Source of the DNA: Bacteroidota bacterium
GTDB taxonomy: Bacteria > Bacteroidota > Bacteroidia > Chitinophagales > LD1
DNA: 10,763 bases
NCBI GenBank assembly: GCA_018267355.1
Contig: JAFDYP010000264.1
Location: 1-10,763, forward strand
Direction of reading: 5' to 3'
The position numbers were made by a program, and so were the translations under genes. Under the pieces are notes generated by a model. That model did no database searches, was not told where the DNA came from, and saw only the letters and a list, made by a program, of their open reading frames with translations. Positions 1 to 6,931 of the stretch are shown here, piece by piece; position 1 is the first letter of the stretch; each line of letters opens with the position of its first letter.

Positions 1-306
1 AGGTTCTAACTGGTACCCAACCTCTGTCTTTGCTTTCACGATAATCCGACAGGTGCCAACCATAGCGAACCTCTGAAACTCAACAACACACTGAAAATCA
101 ATTAATTAGTTAATTGTGAGCATACTCACTCACCACCCCCCCTCAGTCGAAAAACTTGCCCCACCTAGATGCTCCATAGTCGGAAAACTTGCCCCTCAAC
201 AACCCACCCAGCCCCGCCGGCCGGCCCCTTCGCCTCTCACCCTCCGCCCCACGCCCCCTCACCCCCGCTCAGTCGAAAAACTTGCCCCGCCACCGGCCGG
301 TAGACA
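1..306 (-). mobile_element. Possible terminal segment of an IS21-like insertion element, running off the left edge
   Basis: No convincing gene is seen here. Read on the minus strand, the segment could begin with TGTC at 306-303 (IS21-family ends start with TG) and carries three copies of an 18-bp motif between 288 and 145, followed by an AT-rich stretch around 120-95. IS21-family elements are known for multiple short repeats at their ends that bind the transposase. A minus-strand frame opens with ATG at 63-61 and stays open to the window edge (21 codons, beginning MVGTCRIIVK), but I do not recognise it as IstA. On the plus strand only a 24-codon open stretch ends at 76. Composition changes abruptly, from about 33% GC at 61-120 to about 70% at 181-300. 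No transposase sequence is visible, so the assignment is an inference from architecture alone. An ordinary intergenic repeat cluster is the alternative. Confidence 0.3.
145..288. repeat. Three direct copies of an 18-bp motif
   Basis: The copies lie at 145-162 and 271-288 (both AGTCGAAAAACTTGCCCC) and at 178-195 (AGTCGGAAAACTTGCCCC, one mismatch). Copies 1 and 3 also share the three bases CTC on their left side. Start-to-start spacings are 33 and 93 bp. The DNA between copies 2 and 3 is strongly C-rich and contains the palindrome GCCGGCCGGC (216-225); a related palindrome, ACCGGCCGGT (292-301), lies just right of copy 3. The same motif three times within 144 bp is not chance. It suggests protein-binding sites, most likely transposase sites at an element end. 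Confidence 0.85.
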
Positions 307-342
307 CCCGTCGCCTCAGCGGGATTGGCTATCTTAGCCCTC

Positions 343-861
343 ATGGTACGCTTCACTGCCACGATAGACAAGTTCGACCAGCAGGGCGAGAAGACCGGCT
401 GGACCTACGTCACCGTCCCCGAGGAGGTCGCCCTAAAGCTCAAGCCGGGCAACAGGCAGTCCTTCCGAGTGAAGGGCAAGCTGGACGACTACCCTATCTC
501 CAGGGTGGCGCTCATCCCCATGGGAGACGGCTCCTTCATCATCCCCCTCAATGCCGACATGCGGCGGGGTACCGGCAAGCGCAAAGGCGCGAGGCTCACC
601 CTCAGCCTTGAGGAAGACCTTGCCGAGCAGGTCATGAATGGGGAGTTTATGGACTGCCTGGCTGATGAGCCAAAGGCCCGGGCCCACTTCGATAGCCTGG
701 CCAAAGGCCACCAGAACTACTTCTCCAAGTGGATCGACTCCGCTAAGACCGAGCAGACCAAAGCCGCCCGCATAGCCCGCGCTATCAGTGCTTTGGCGCA
801 GGGTATGGGCTACCCCGAGATGATCCGCGCCGCCAAGGCCGAGCGCGACTCTATGCGCTAG
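343..861 (+). CDS. DUF1905 and YdeI/OmpD-associated (OmdA) domain protein
   Basis: A 172-residue protein with the two-part layout common in Bacteroidota. The N-terminal DUF1905 domain (about residues 3-90) shows the FTATI opening and GWTYVTVPEEV. The C-terminal 'bacteriocin-protection, YdeI or OmpD-associated' domain (about 107-160) shows ARAHFDSLAKGHQNYFSKWI followed by DSAKTEQTKAARI. There is no signal peptide, so it is probably cytoplasmic. The biochemical role of this family is not established; the name comes from enterobacterial homologues linked to peptide resistance. I chose ATG at 343; an in-frame TTG at 325 would add six residues that do not fit the domain start. GC is about 62% in sampled lines, higher than the rest of the window. 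The next gene follows after 51 bases on the same strand. The upstream side is the repeat-bearing segment, so an insertion may have replaced its native promoter. Confidence 0.85.
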   Translation: MVRFTATIDKFDQQGEKTGWTYVTVPEEVALKLKPGNRQSFRVKGKLDDYPISRVALIPMGDGSFIIPLNADMRRGTGKRKGARLTLSLEEDLAEQVMNGEFMDCLADEPKARAHFDSLAKGHQNYFSKWIDSAKTEQTKAARIARAISALAQGMGYPEMIRAAKAERDSMR

Positions 862-889
862 CCATCAGTAGCCACGCATACGAGGGCGC

Positions 890-897
890 GATATTTG
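890..897 (+). promoter_or_regulatory. Weak -7-like element ahead of the serine hydrolase
   Basis: GATATTTG matches the Bacteroidota consensus TAnnTTTG at all defined positions except the first. It ends 15 bases before the ATG at 913, a typical distance. No convincing -33 TTG lies 17-23 bases upstream. It also overlaps the alternative TTG start at 895, which argues for the ATG at 913. Confidence 0.25.
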
Positions 898-912
898 TCG
901 TATCCTTATGGT

Positions 913-2082
913 ATGAGGCTCCCGCTCAGCATCCTATCTATCGCACTGCTCCTGGTGTCTGTGGCCCCGGCCCAGCACATAGCCCGTATAGATGGCAGCC
1001 ATATCACAGCAGACTCGCTCGATCACCGCATCGCCTATCTCATGCGCCGCGCCAACGTGCCCGGCCTCTGCATCGCAGTCTTCAATAAGAACACCCCCGT
1101 CTATCACAAGGCCTTCGGCTATGCTAATGCACAGACCAAAGTGCCTCTCACTACGGCCAGCGTACTATATAGTGCCTCCTTTAGCAAGACGGTCTTTGCC
1201 TATATCGCTATGAAGGTGGTAGAGTCAGGAGCGATAGACCTTGATACCCCACTGGTCCGCTATCTCACCAAGCCACTACCCGAGTATCAGCTGGGAGCAG
1301 GCAAGGGCTACTCCGACCTGCACACTGATACCCGCTACCAGCGCATCACAGCCCGCATGTGCCTGGACCATACCTCCGGCCTGCCCAACTACCGCAGCGA
1401 CTACCCCGATGGCCGGCTGCGCATCCTCTTTGAGCCGGGTACTAAGTACAGCTACTCCGGCGAGGGTATGTGCCTGCTGCAGTTTGTGATAGAGCAGGTC
1501 ACCGGGCGCACACTGGAGCAGCTGTGTGAGCAGAAGGTCTTTCACCCTATGCATATGACTCATAGTAGCTTTATGCTGCGGGAGCATATGCTGCCACACC
1601 TGGCCTATGGCCATGATGGTAATGGCAACCCTTATGCGCTGCGCATGGACTCTGATATAGACTGCTCTGCGAGCATGCGCACCACGCTGGATGACTACAG
1701 CCACTTCTTCGGCTACGTGATGCAGGAGCGAGGACTAAAGAAGTCGAGCTATAAAGAGATGTTCACCCCGCAGCTGAGACTCAAGTCAAAGCAGCAGTTC
1801 GGCGCTAATAGCAACATAGAGGTGGCAGACAATGACAAGATAGAACTCAGCTATGGTCTTGGCTGGGTGCTGATGAAGACGCCATATGGCCCGACGTTCT
1901 TCAAAGAGGGCCGTGTGAGTGGCTTCCAGCATTACTGCATTGCCTATCCCGATCAGGATGTAGGCGTGATCATCATGACCAATAGTGATAATGGGGAGAG
2001 TATCTTCAAGGCGCTACTCGAGGCATCTATTGCCGATACCTTCACGCCTTGGTATTGGGAAAACTATATCCCAAAGGAGTAA
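913..2082 (+). CDS. Secreted serine hydrolase of the beta-lactamase/penicillin-binding protein fold (class C/S12-like)
   Basis: A 389-residue protein. Residues 1-20 form a signal peptide (hydrophobic core LSIALLLVSV, cleavage likely after APA before Q21), so the enzyme acts in the periplasm or outside. The nucleophile motif SxxK is SFSK at 89-92, preceded by the usual ASVLYSAS context. The second motif is Tyr-Ser-Gly (181-183) within EPGTKYSYSGEG, where class C enzymes have Tyr-x-Asn. The third motif appears to be Lys-Glu-Gly (331-333) before RVSGFQH, replacing Lys/His-Thr-Gly. This pattern suits an esterase, D-aminopeptidase or other non-lactamase member better than a resistance beta-lactamase, but the substrate cannot be told from sequence. 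ATG 913 was preferred over TTG 895 because it starts the signal peptide cleanly. The stop lies four bases from that of the convergent gene at 2087, with no terminator hairpin between them. Confidence 0.87.
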   Translation: MRLPLSILSIALLLVSVAPAQHIARIDGSHITADSLDHRIAYLMRRANVPGLCIAVFNKNTPVYHKAFGYANAQTKVPLTTASVLYSASFSKTVFAYIAMKVVESGAIDLDTPLVRYLTKPLPEYQLGAGKGYSDLHTDTRYQRITARMCLDHTSGLPNYRSDYPDGRLRILFEPGTKYSYSGEGMCLLQFVIEQVTGRTLEQLCEQKVFHPMHMTHSSFMLREHMLPHLAYGHDGNGNPYALRMDSDIDCSASMRTTLDDYSHFFGYVMQERGLKKSSYKEMFTPQLRLKSKQQFGANSNIEVADNDKIELSYGLGWVLMKTPYGPTFFKEGRVSGFQHYCIAYPDQDVGVIIMTNSDNGESIFKALLEASIADTFTPWYWENYIPKE

Positions 2083-2086
2083 GGAC

Positions 2087-2686
2087 TTAATGATACCATG
2101 TTGCCCCAATTTCTGCTGTCCAGGTGCCATCCTTTTTAGTATATAAAATCGTGTGGCCTTGACCACACAGGCCTGGACATAGCTCTTCAATTTTGAGAAT
2201 GGCTTTTGCTTTGTCTACTGAAAATACTGGTGCTGAAATATAATAGTAATTATAGGTGGCAGTCTTATTGAATCCAAGCCTCGTCCCGTTCCACTTGAAT
2301 GCGGTTAAATGTGCTCTTTGCGCGAGCATGTATGCGATGTCATCCTTACTCAAAACTGATGGAATGACAGCACCAAGTGTGAAAGAGAAACGTTTGAGGG
2401 CTATATCAGAATTGCCCCATAGCCTAACCATACAAGTGTCATGAATCTTCTTGTCAGCTTCCCTTAATGGTACTAATGATGCATCCAAAGTGTATAAATA
2501 TGAGCTGTCATCAATGGTACTACAATCAAGGGCTGGTGATGAATCCAAATACAATCCTTTGAATAGCTTTTGATCTTTTACGACCATCTGCATAAAGTCA
2601 TAAATGTCTTTCTCGGAAGGGAAAGCCTGAGCGAAAGTATCGGAGGCCATGCAGATCAGCAGTAGAGCAAGAAGGATGGTTTTCAT
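2087..2686 (-). CDS. Secreted hypothetical protein with a C-terminal CxxxCGxG motif
   Basis: A 199-residue protein of unknown function. Residues 1-19 look like a signal peptide (core ILLALLLICMA, cleavage after TFA before Q20), so it is probably periplasmic. The mature part has four cysteines (55, 85, 170, 174). Its end, CPGLCGQGHTILYTKKDGTW (170-189), resembles a tail I know from uncharacterised Bacteroidota proteins in which a Cys-x3-Cys-Gly-x-Gly element precedes a beta hairpin ending in G-x-W; this rests on memory and was not searched. It begins 11 bases after the purD stop on the same strand, so it is probably co-transcribed with purD. Sampled lines give roughly 33-47% GC, lower than neighbouring genes, with more A/T-ending codons, hinting at a separate origin. 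No catalytic motif is recognised. Confidence 0.75.
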   Translation of the reverse strand: MKTILLALLLICMASDTFAQAFPSEKDIYDFMQMVVKDQKLFKGLYLDSSPALDCSTIDDSSYLYTLDASLVPLREADKKIHDTCMVRLWGNSDIALKRFSFTLGAVIPSVLSKDDIAYMLAQRAHLTAFKWNGTRLGFNKTATYNYYYISAPVFSVDKAKAILKIEELCPGLCGQGHTILYTKKDGTWTAEIGATWYH

Positions 2687-2697
2687 AGGTATAAAGT

Positions 2698-3981
2698 CTA
2701 TTTAAACTCGTAACCTATATCCCTGCGATAGTACTTCTTCTCATACTGTATCTTCTCAAGTGTAGTGTTAGACTTAGCTACGGCATCACTGATGCTATCG
2801 CCAAAGGACGTAACGGCGAGCACGCGGCCACCATTGGTAAATACATCCTGACCTGACTGACGGGTGCCCGCGTGAAAGACGATCGTATCACCCCCAGCAG
2901 CTTCAAGCCCGGTGATCTTCTTGTTCTTCTCGTAGTCCTCCGGATAGCCCCCTGAGGCCGCTATCACCGTGCAGACTGTATGCTCGTTAAACTCAGCCTT
3001 CTCCTGAGAGAGTGTACCATTGCCTACAGCGCGGAGGTGCTGCACCAGGTCAGACTTCAGTCGAGGCATCACTACCTCCGTCTCGGGGTCACCCATGCGG
3101 CAGTTGTACTCTATCACCCATGGTTCACCTTTCACTTTGATCAGGCCGAAGAAGACGAAGCCGTGGTAGACCAGGCCGTCTTTGTCAAATCCCGCTATGG
3201 TCGGATCGATGATACGTTCTTTGACCTTCTGCATCAGCTCCTCATCGCAGAATGGCACCGGCGTGATAGCGCCCATACCGCCCGTATTGAGACCCGTATC
3301 CCCTTCGCCTATCCGCTTATAGTCCTTGGCATCTGGCAGGAGCAGGTAGTCCTTGCCATCAGTGATCACAAACACTGAGAACTCTATCCCATCCAGGAAC
3401 TGTTCTATCACCACACGGCTCGATGCCTTGCCAAACTTCGCATTGGCTATCATCTCGCGGAGCTCTTTCTTAGCTTCCTCTTTAGACTGGAGTATCAGTA
3501 CACCCTTGCCTGCTGCGAGGCCATCAGCCTTGAGCACTATCGGCGCTTCCTGCGTATCTATATAGGCGATGCCTTCTTCCAGATTGCCACCGTCAAACTC
3601 CCTATATGCAGCTGTAGGGATTCCATGCCGCATCATAAACTTCTTGCAGTAAGCCTTGCTACCCTCTAGTTGTGCTGCTTCCTTAGACGGGCCTATCACA
3701 TTGATCTTCTTCAGGTGCTCCTTAGACTGGAAGTAATCGTAGATACCATTGACCAGTGGATCCTCAGGGCCTACTACTACCATCTCGATATTGCGCTCTG
3801 TCACCAGTTGCTCTATTGCCGGAAAGTCATTGACCCCTATCGGTACATTGTCTCCGCAGAGGGCGGTGCCGGCATTGCCGGGGGCTACAAAGAGTTGTTT
3901 GCACAGCGGGCTTTGAGAGATCTTCCAGGCTAACGCATGTTCGCGTCCACCGGAACCAAGCAGCAGGATATTCATGCTCAT
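2698..3981 (-). CDS. purD: Phosphoribosylamine-glycine ligase (GAR synthetase)
   Basis: Catalyses the ATP-dependent joining of glycine to 5-phosphoribosylamine, giving glycinamide ribonucleotide, the second step of de novo purine synthesis, in the cytoplasm. At 427 residues it has the usual full length. Visible landmarks: the N-domain phosphate loop LLLGSGGREHA (6-16); the ATP-grasp lysine region LKADGLAAGKGV (150-161); the glycine-rich stretch GEGDTGLNTGGMGA (225-238); the metal-binding signature EYNCRMGDPETEVVMPR (291-307, family usually N-x-R-x-GDPE); and the C-domain SGGYPEDY (343-350) and GGRVLAVT (384-391). It appears intact and functional. ATG at 3981 was kept; an in-frame ATG two codons on (3975) would give the more familiar MNILLLG start and is equally possible. 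It lies 52 bases after the downstream esterase, with no hairpin between. No other purine gene is in the window. Confidence 0.97.
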   Translation of the reverse strand: MSMNILLLGSGGREHALAWKISQSPLCKQLFVAPGNAGTALCGDNVPIGVNDFPAIEQLVTERNIEMVVVGPEDPLVNGIYDYFQSKEHLKKINVIGPSKEAAQLEGSKAYCKKFMMRHGIPTAAYREFDGGNLEEGIAYIDTQEAPIVLKADGLAAGKGVLILQSKEEAKKELREMIANAKFGKASSRVVIEQFLDGIEFSVFVITDGKDYLLLPDAKDYKRIGEGDTGLNTGGMGAITPVPFCDEELMQKVKERIIDPTIAGFDKDGLVYHGFVFFGLIKVKGEPWVIEYNCRMGDPETEVVMPRLKSDLVQHLRAVGNGTLSQEKAEFNEHTVCTVIAASGGYPEDYEKNKKITGLEAAGGDTIVFHAGTRQSGQDVFTNGGRVLAVTSFGDSISDAVAKSNTTLEKIQYEKKYYRRDIGYEFK

Positions 3982-4033
3982 ATGAGAAGGAGATTATAGT
4001 ACGGGAAATGCCTGCGCAAAATAGTAAATCTAA

Positions 4034-4930
4034 TCAAGCTCCGAGGCGCGAACCGATATAAGCTGCCAGCTTTTTATTGGCCCGACGGGCAGTAGGCAGG
4101 ATCATAAAGAAAGCCTGGAAGACATGGAAGAAGCCCTCATATACGTCTATGCTGACATCGACACCCGCTTCTTTTGCCTTGGCGGCAAAGCGGAGCGAAT
4201 CATCTAGTAGCAGCTCTGCTGTACCTACCTGTATATAAATAGGAGGTAGCCCATGCAGATCACCAAAAAGCGGTGAGGCATACGGATTCCTGAGGTCGGC
4301 ATCGCCCATATAGTTAGCAGCCCAGTGGGGCATGGCCTCGGCTATGAGCATCGGTTCTATTTTATCATTCGCTGCAAAAGAGCCTCCGGTATGTGTCAGG
4401 TCGGTCCATGGTGACAGGCAGATAGCGCACTGCGGCAGCGGACGCTGATGGTCGCGCAGCCAGAGCAGCGTGCCGAGTGTGATGCCGCCACCGGCAGAGT
4501 CTCCGCCAAAGGCGATGTGCTCGGGCTTGTAGTCTTGCGTCAGCAGGTAGTCATAGGCTTTGACCGCATCCTCTATCGGTGCCGGGAATTTGTTTTCCGG
4601 CGCGAGCCGGTAGTTTATCATCAGGGTGCGCACATTGGCCAGGCGGGCCACCTGTGAGATATGTGGGCGGTGTGTATTGATAGACCCAGCGGCATAGCCA
4701 CCTCCGTGAAAGTAAAGTAGTGCCTTGCTATCATCATGCGGAGCCAGTGGTATGAGCCACTCCGCCTGCATACCATCTATGGTGAAAGCCTCATAGCGGC
4801 ACTTGCGGCTGCGAAAGTCAAAGCGCCGGCCTATCTTCTCAAAGCCAGCGCGTACTCGGGCTATATTGCGCCAGTCAGCCTTGCGCTGCACATAGCGTAT
4901 CATCCATTTGATAAACCATAAAAGGATCAT
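4034..4930 (-). CDS. Alpha/beta hydrolase of the hormone-sensitive lipase (family IV) type, second of a tandem pair
   Basis: A 298-residue carboxylesterase-type protein. The oxyanion-hole motif His-Gly-Gly-Gly is at 75-78, and the nucleophile elbow GDSAG at 143-147 places the catalytic Ser at 145. The general base is His269 in EGFFHVFQAF. The acid is probably Glu239 in VGTAELLLDDS, at the position where many relatives carry Asp in Asp-Pro-Leu. The N-terminal 18 residues (MILLWFIKWMIRYVQRKA) are hydrophobic and basic without a cleavage site, suggesting a cap helix or weak membrane association. Its ATG overlaps the TGA of the preceding esterase gene in ATGA (4930-4927), so translation is probably coupled. 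By eye it is about half identical to that neighbour across residues 69-297, so the two arose by duplication. The ester substrate is unknown; short-chain acyl esters are usual for the family. Confidence 0.9.
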   Translation of the reverse strand: MILLWFIKWMIRYVQRKADWRNIARVRAGFEKIGRRFDFRSRKCRYEAFTIDGMQAEWLIPLAPHDDSKALLYFHGGGYAAGSINTHRPHISQVARLANVRTLMINYRLAPENKFPAPIEDAVKAYDYLLTQDYKPEHIAFGGDSAGGGITLGTLLWLRDHQRPLPQCAICLSPWTDLTHTGGSFAANDKIEPMLIAEAMPHWAANYMGDADLRNPYASPLFGDLHGLPPIYIQVGTAELLLDDSLRFAAKAKEAGVDVSIDVYEGFFHVFQAFFMILPTARRANKKLAAYIGSRLGA

Positions 4931-5874
4931 GCAGCTTTGGATTTAGTGTTAGCCTTACGGCGTGGTTTAGCTGCATCCAGTTTCTCTCTGATATAACCTG
5001 ATAGCTTCTCTATGGCTGCCATCCCCTCCGGCATCACCATCCAGAAGCCCTGCCATGCATGAAACATATTGGGCCACACCTCATCTACTATGTCTACGCC
5101 AGCGAGTTTAGCCTTGTCGGCAAACCGTGTAGAGTCAGACAGTAGTATCTCGCACTCTCCTACCTGTATGTAGATAGGGCAGAGGCCATGCAGGTCACCA
5201 AAAAGCGGAGAGGCATAGGGATCGGTGAGGTGGTCTGGCCCGGCGTAGTTCTGCGCCCAGAGCGGTATGCCTTTGTATGGCACCATCGGATCTTTGTGCT
5301 TATTACCCTCTATGGTACTGCCGGATGCGGTGAGGTCCAGCCATGGTGACATGAGTATAGCGCAGGCAGGCAGCGGAACATTATGATCGCGCAGGTAGAG
5401 CAGCGTGCCGGCGGAGAGGCCTGCACCGGCAGACTCTCCCCCTATGGCTATCTGATGCGGTTTGTAGCCCTGCTTTATCAGAAATTTGTAAGCTGCAACA
5501 GCTTCATTGATCTGCGTAGGAAAGCGATGCTCCGGGGCGAGCTTGTAGTCTATGGAAAGTGCGCGCAGGCCCGCATGGACAGCTATCTGAGAGGCCAGCG
5601 CACGGTGAGTGCGGATAGAGCCTGTAGCGTAGCCGCCACCGTGTATGAAGAGTAGTACGCGGTCAGACGAGGCGCCCTTCTTTGGGGTGATCCACTCGGC
5701 AGGAGTGTCTCCTATCATTAGCTCCTCATAGGTGCAGGTATCGAGCTTGCTGGGCAGCAAGTCAGTGAGCCGCTCAAAGGCAGCTCTGGCGAGCTTGGGA
5801 TTATTATACGCGCTCTGGCCTATATTCTTATACAGGCGCAGCATATTGTGGAGCGCTAATGTCCTGAAATTCAT
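4927..5874 (-). CDS. Alpha/beta hydrolase of the hormone-sensitive lipase (family IV) type, first of a tandem pair
   Basis: A 315-residue esterase-type protein. His-Gly-Gly-Gly is at 78-81. The nucleophile elbow is GESAG at 146-150 (catalytic Ser148), a Glu variant of the common GDSAG. The general base is His272 (NMFHAWQGF), and Glu242 in GECEILLSDS is the likely acid. LSPW/MSPW-type and PYASPLFGDLHG segments match the neighbouring paralogue. The C-terminus ends in a basic tail, KPRRKANTKSKAA (303-315), absent from the neighbour. No signal peptide is seen. It is preceded by the flavin reductase gene with 44 bases between and no convincing promoter, and overlaps the next esterase by four bases, so all three are probably one transcript. 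The GDSAG-type subfamily acts on short acyl esters; the actual substrate is not inferable here. Confidence 0.91.
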   Translation of the reverse strand: MNFRTLALHNMLRLYKNIGQSAYNNPKLARAAFERLTDLLPSKLDTCTYEELMIGDTPAEWITPKKGASSDRVLLFIHGGGYATGSIRTHRALASQIAVHAGLRALSIDYKLAPEHRFPTQINEAVAAYKFLIKQGYKPHQIAIGGESAGAGLSAGTLLYLRDHNVPLPACAILMSPWLDLTASGSTIEGNKHKDPMVPYKGIPLWAQNYAGPDHLTDPYASPLFGDLHGLCPIYIQVGECEILLSDSTRFADKAKLAGVDIVDEVWPNMFHAWQGFWMVMPEGMAAIEKLSGYIREKLDAAKPRRKANTKSKAA

Positions 5875-5918
5875 ATCGGGAAGTTAAAACCTTTCTTGAA
5901 ATAGTTTACGATGACGGT

Positions 5919-6845
5919 TCAGGATTGTTCTTCCATACCTTCACGCGTGTACTCTACTACCATGAGCACTTTCCATGCCAGCCAGATATTGTCCTGGGCT
6001 ATCTCCTGCTGTGCCAGCAGGTGCATTTCCTTTTCAAACGCGCTGAAATCATGACCATACTTGTCTACTATCAGTTGTACCTCCGGCACATTACGCATCT
6101 CAAAGAGTTCCTTTTCAGAAGGTATTTTATCTGAAGCAGCCAGCTGTGCGAGATCATTTCCTGTGAGGTATTTAGAGTGCCTGATCCCTTCGGGCAAAGC
6201 CTCAAAGCCGATACCCAGTTCATTTGCCATCTTGAAGCCCGGCACCTGAAAGATATTGTCCTCACCTACGCGGCACCAGCTCTGCTTGCCCATGCGCGCT
6301 ATGTAGTTCATGTGCAGCGGATCTATACTGCCCTCAGCATCTAGCACCTGGTCAGCTATGTGTATCATGAGTACTTCGCACACGATCAGGTTGCCCGCCC
6401 CACCGTTTCGTCCTGTCTCTATCACATTCGTCACCTTGCACTCAAAGCTCACGAATGACTCTCCCACACGTGGCGCCCGGACCATCACAGAGGGCACAGG
6501 TGTGAGTCCTGACTTTGTAAACTCATCAATGCCCTTTGGGTACATACCTGCTGCGAGGTTCATCTGGTAGAGCATATCATAGTGCGCGATATTGACCACA
6601 CACTCTGCTATCTCCTTTACATTGTCGTGCGTATTCTTGGTAGCGCCGGTGCGTCCTGAGCGCGCAGGAGAGAAGATCATCACCGGCGGATTGGACCCAA
6701 AGACGTTGAAGAAGCTGAAGGGCGCGAGGTTGACATTGCCCTCCTTATCTATAGTGGAAACAAAGGCGATGGGCCGCGGTGCTACAGCACTGAGCAGGTG
6801 CTCGTGAAGCTTAGCAGGGGTCAGATCTTTGGGGGCAAACTGCAT
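5919..6845 (-). CDS. Flavin reductase-like FMN-binding split-barrel protein
   Basis: A 308-residue cytoplasmic flavoprotein. Residues about 10-165 form the flavin-reductase-like split barrel: APRPIAFVSTID (22-33), NLAPFSFFNVFGSNPPVMIF (39-58) for the flavin pocket, and later HDNVKEIAECVVNI (73-86). Relatives bind FMN and either reduce it with NAD(P)H or act as flavin-dependent oxidoreductases; I cannot tell which. The C-terminal 100 residues are a helical extension frequent in the Bacteroidota members and longer than in small FMN reductases of about 170-200 residues. It is the first gene of the minus-strand run and sits head to head with the RNA helicase gene. The ATG at 6845 is supported by a -7-like element 22-30 bases upstream. 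Being upstream of two esterases suggests a shared small-molecule pathway, which is inference only. Confidence 0.88.
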   Translation of the reverse strand: MQFAPKDLTPAKLHEHLLSAVAPRPIAFVSTIDKEGNVNLAPFSFFNVFGSNPPVMIFSPARSGRTGATKNTHDNVKEIAECVVNIAHYDMLYQMNLAAGMYPKGIDEFTKSGLTPVPSVMVRAPRVGESFVSFECKVTNVIETGRNGGAGNLIVCEVLMIHIADQVLDAEGSIDPLHMNYIARMGKQSWCRVGEDNIFQVPGFKMANELGIGFEALPEGIRHSKYLTGNDLAQLAASDKIPSEKELFEMRNVPEVQLIVDKYGHDFSAFEKEMHLLAQQEIAQDNIWLAWKVLMVVEYTREGMEEQS

Positions 6846-6867
6846 GATGTCTCTCTTATTATGGTGG

Positions 6868-6875
6868 CGAATATA
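6868..6875 (-). promoter_or_regulatory. Probable -7 promoter element for the flavin reductase-esterase run
   Basis: On the minus strand the bases read TATATTCG, matching TAnnTTTG at all defined positions but one. The element ends 23 bases before the ATG at 6845, giving a predicted leader of about 16 bases. A -33 TTG is not evident at the expected distance. Confidence 0.45.
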
Positions 6876-6931
6876 GGAAGATGTTTAGTGTAAGCCGTCC
6901 TCCTCGTCATCAGCAGTTTAGCCAGCTGAAA

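Noticed and set aside
1..63. Minus-strand open frame MVGTCRIIVK... reaching the window edge
   Set aside because: Only 21 codons are visible and they match no family I know, including IstA; not enough to call a gene.
116..337. Proline-rich frame with three S-V-E-K-L-A-P-like repeats
   Set aside because: It starts with GTG, has low-complexity composition driven by C-runs and no promoter or family, and is better explained by DNA repeats that happen to be in frame.
330..337. TATCTTAG as a -7 element for the gene at 343
   Set aside because: It ends five bases before the ATG, so transcription would start at or inside the start codon, and no -33 element accompanies it.
913..2082. Antibiotic-resistance beta-lactamase
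   Set aside because: Motifs 2 and 3 deviate from class C lactamases, and the gene sits among housekeeping genes with no regulator such as AmpR.
2087..2686. Immunity protein of a toxin system
   Set aside because: The Cys-Gly tail can resemble immunity-type proteins, but there is no adjacent toxin or secretion gene and the neighbour is purD.
4017..4024. CTATTTTG (minus strand) as a promoter for purD
   Set aside because: It matches TAnnTTTG at only four of six defined positions and purD can be read from the esterase transcript.
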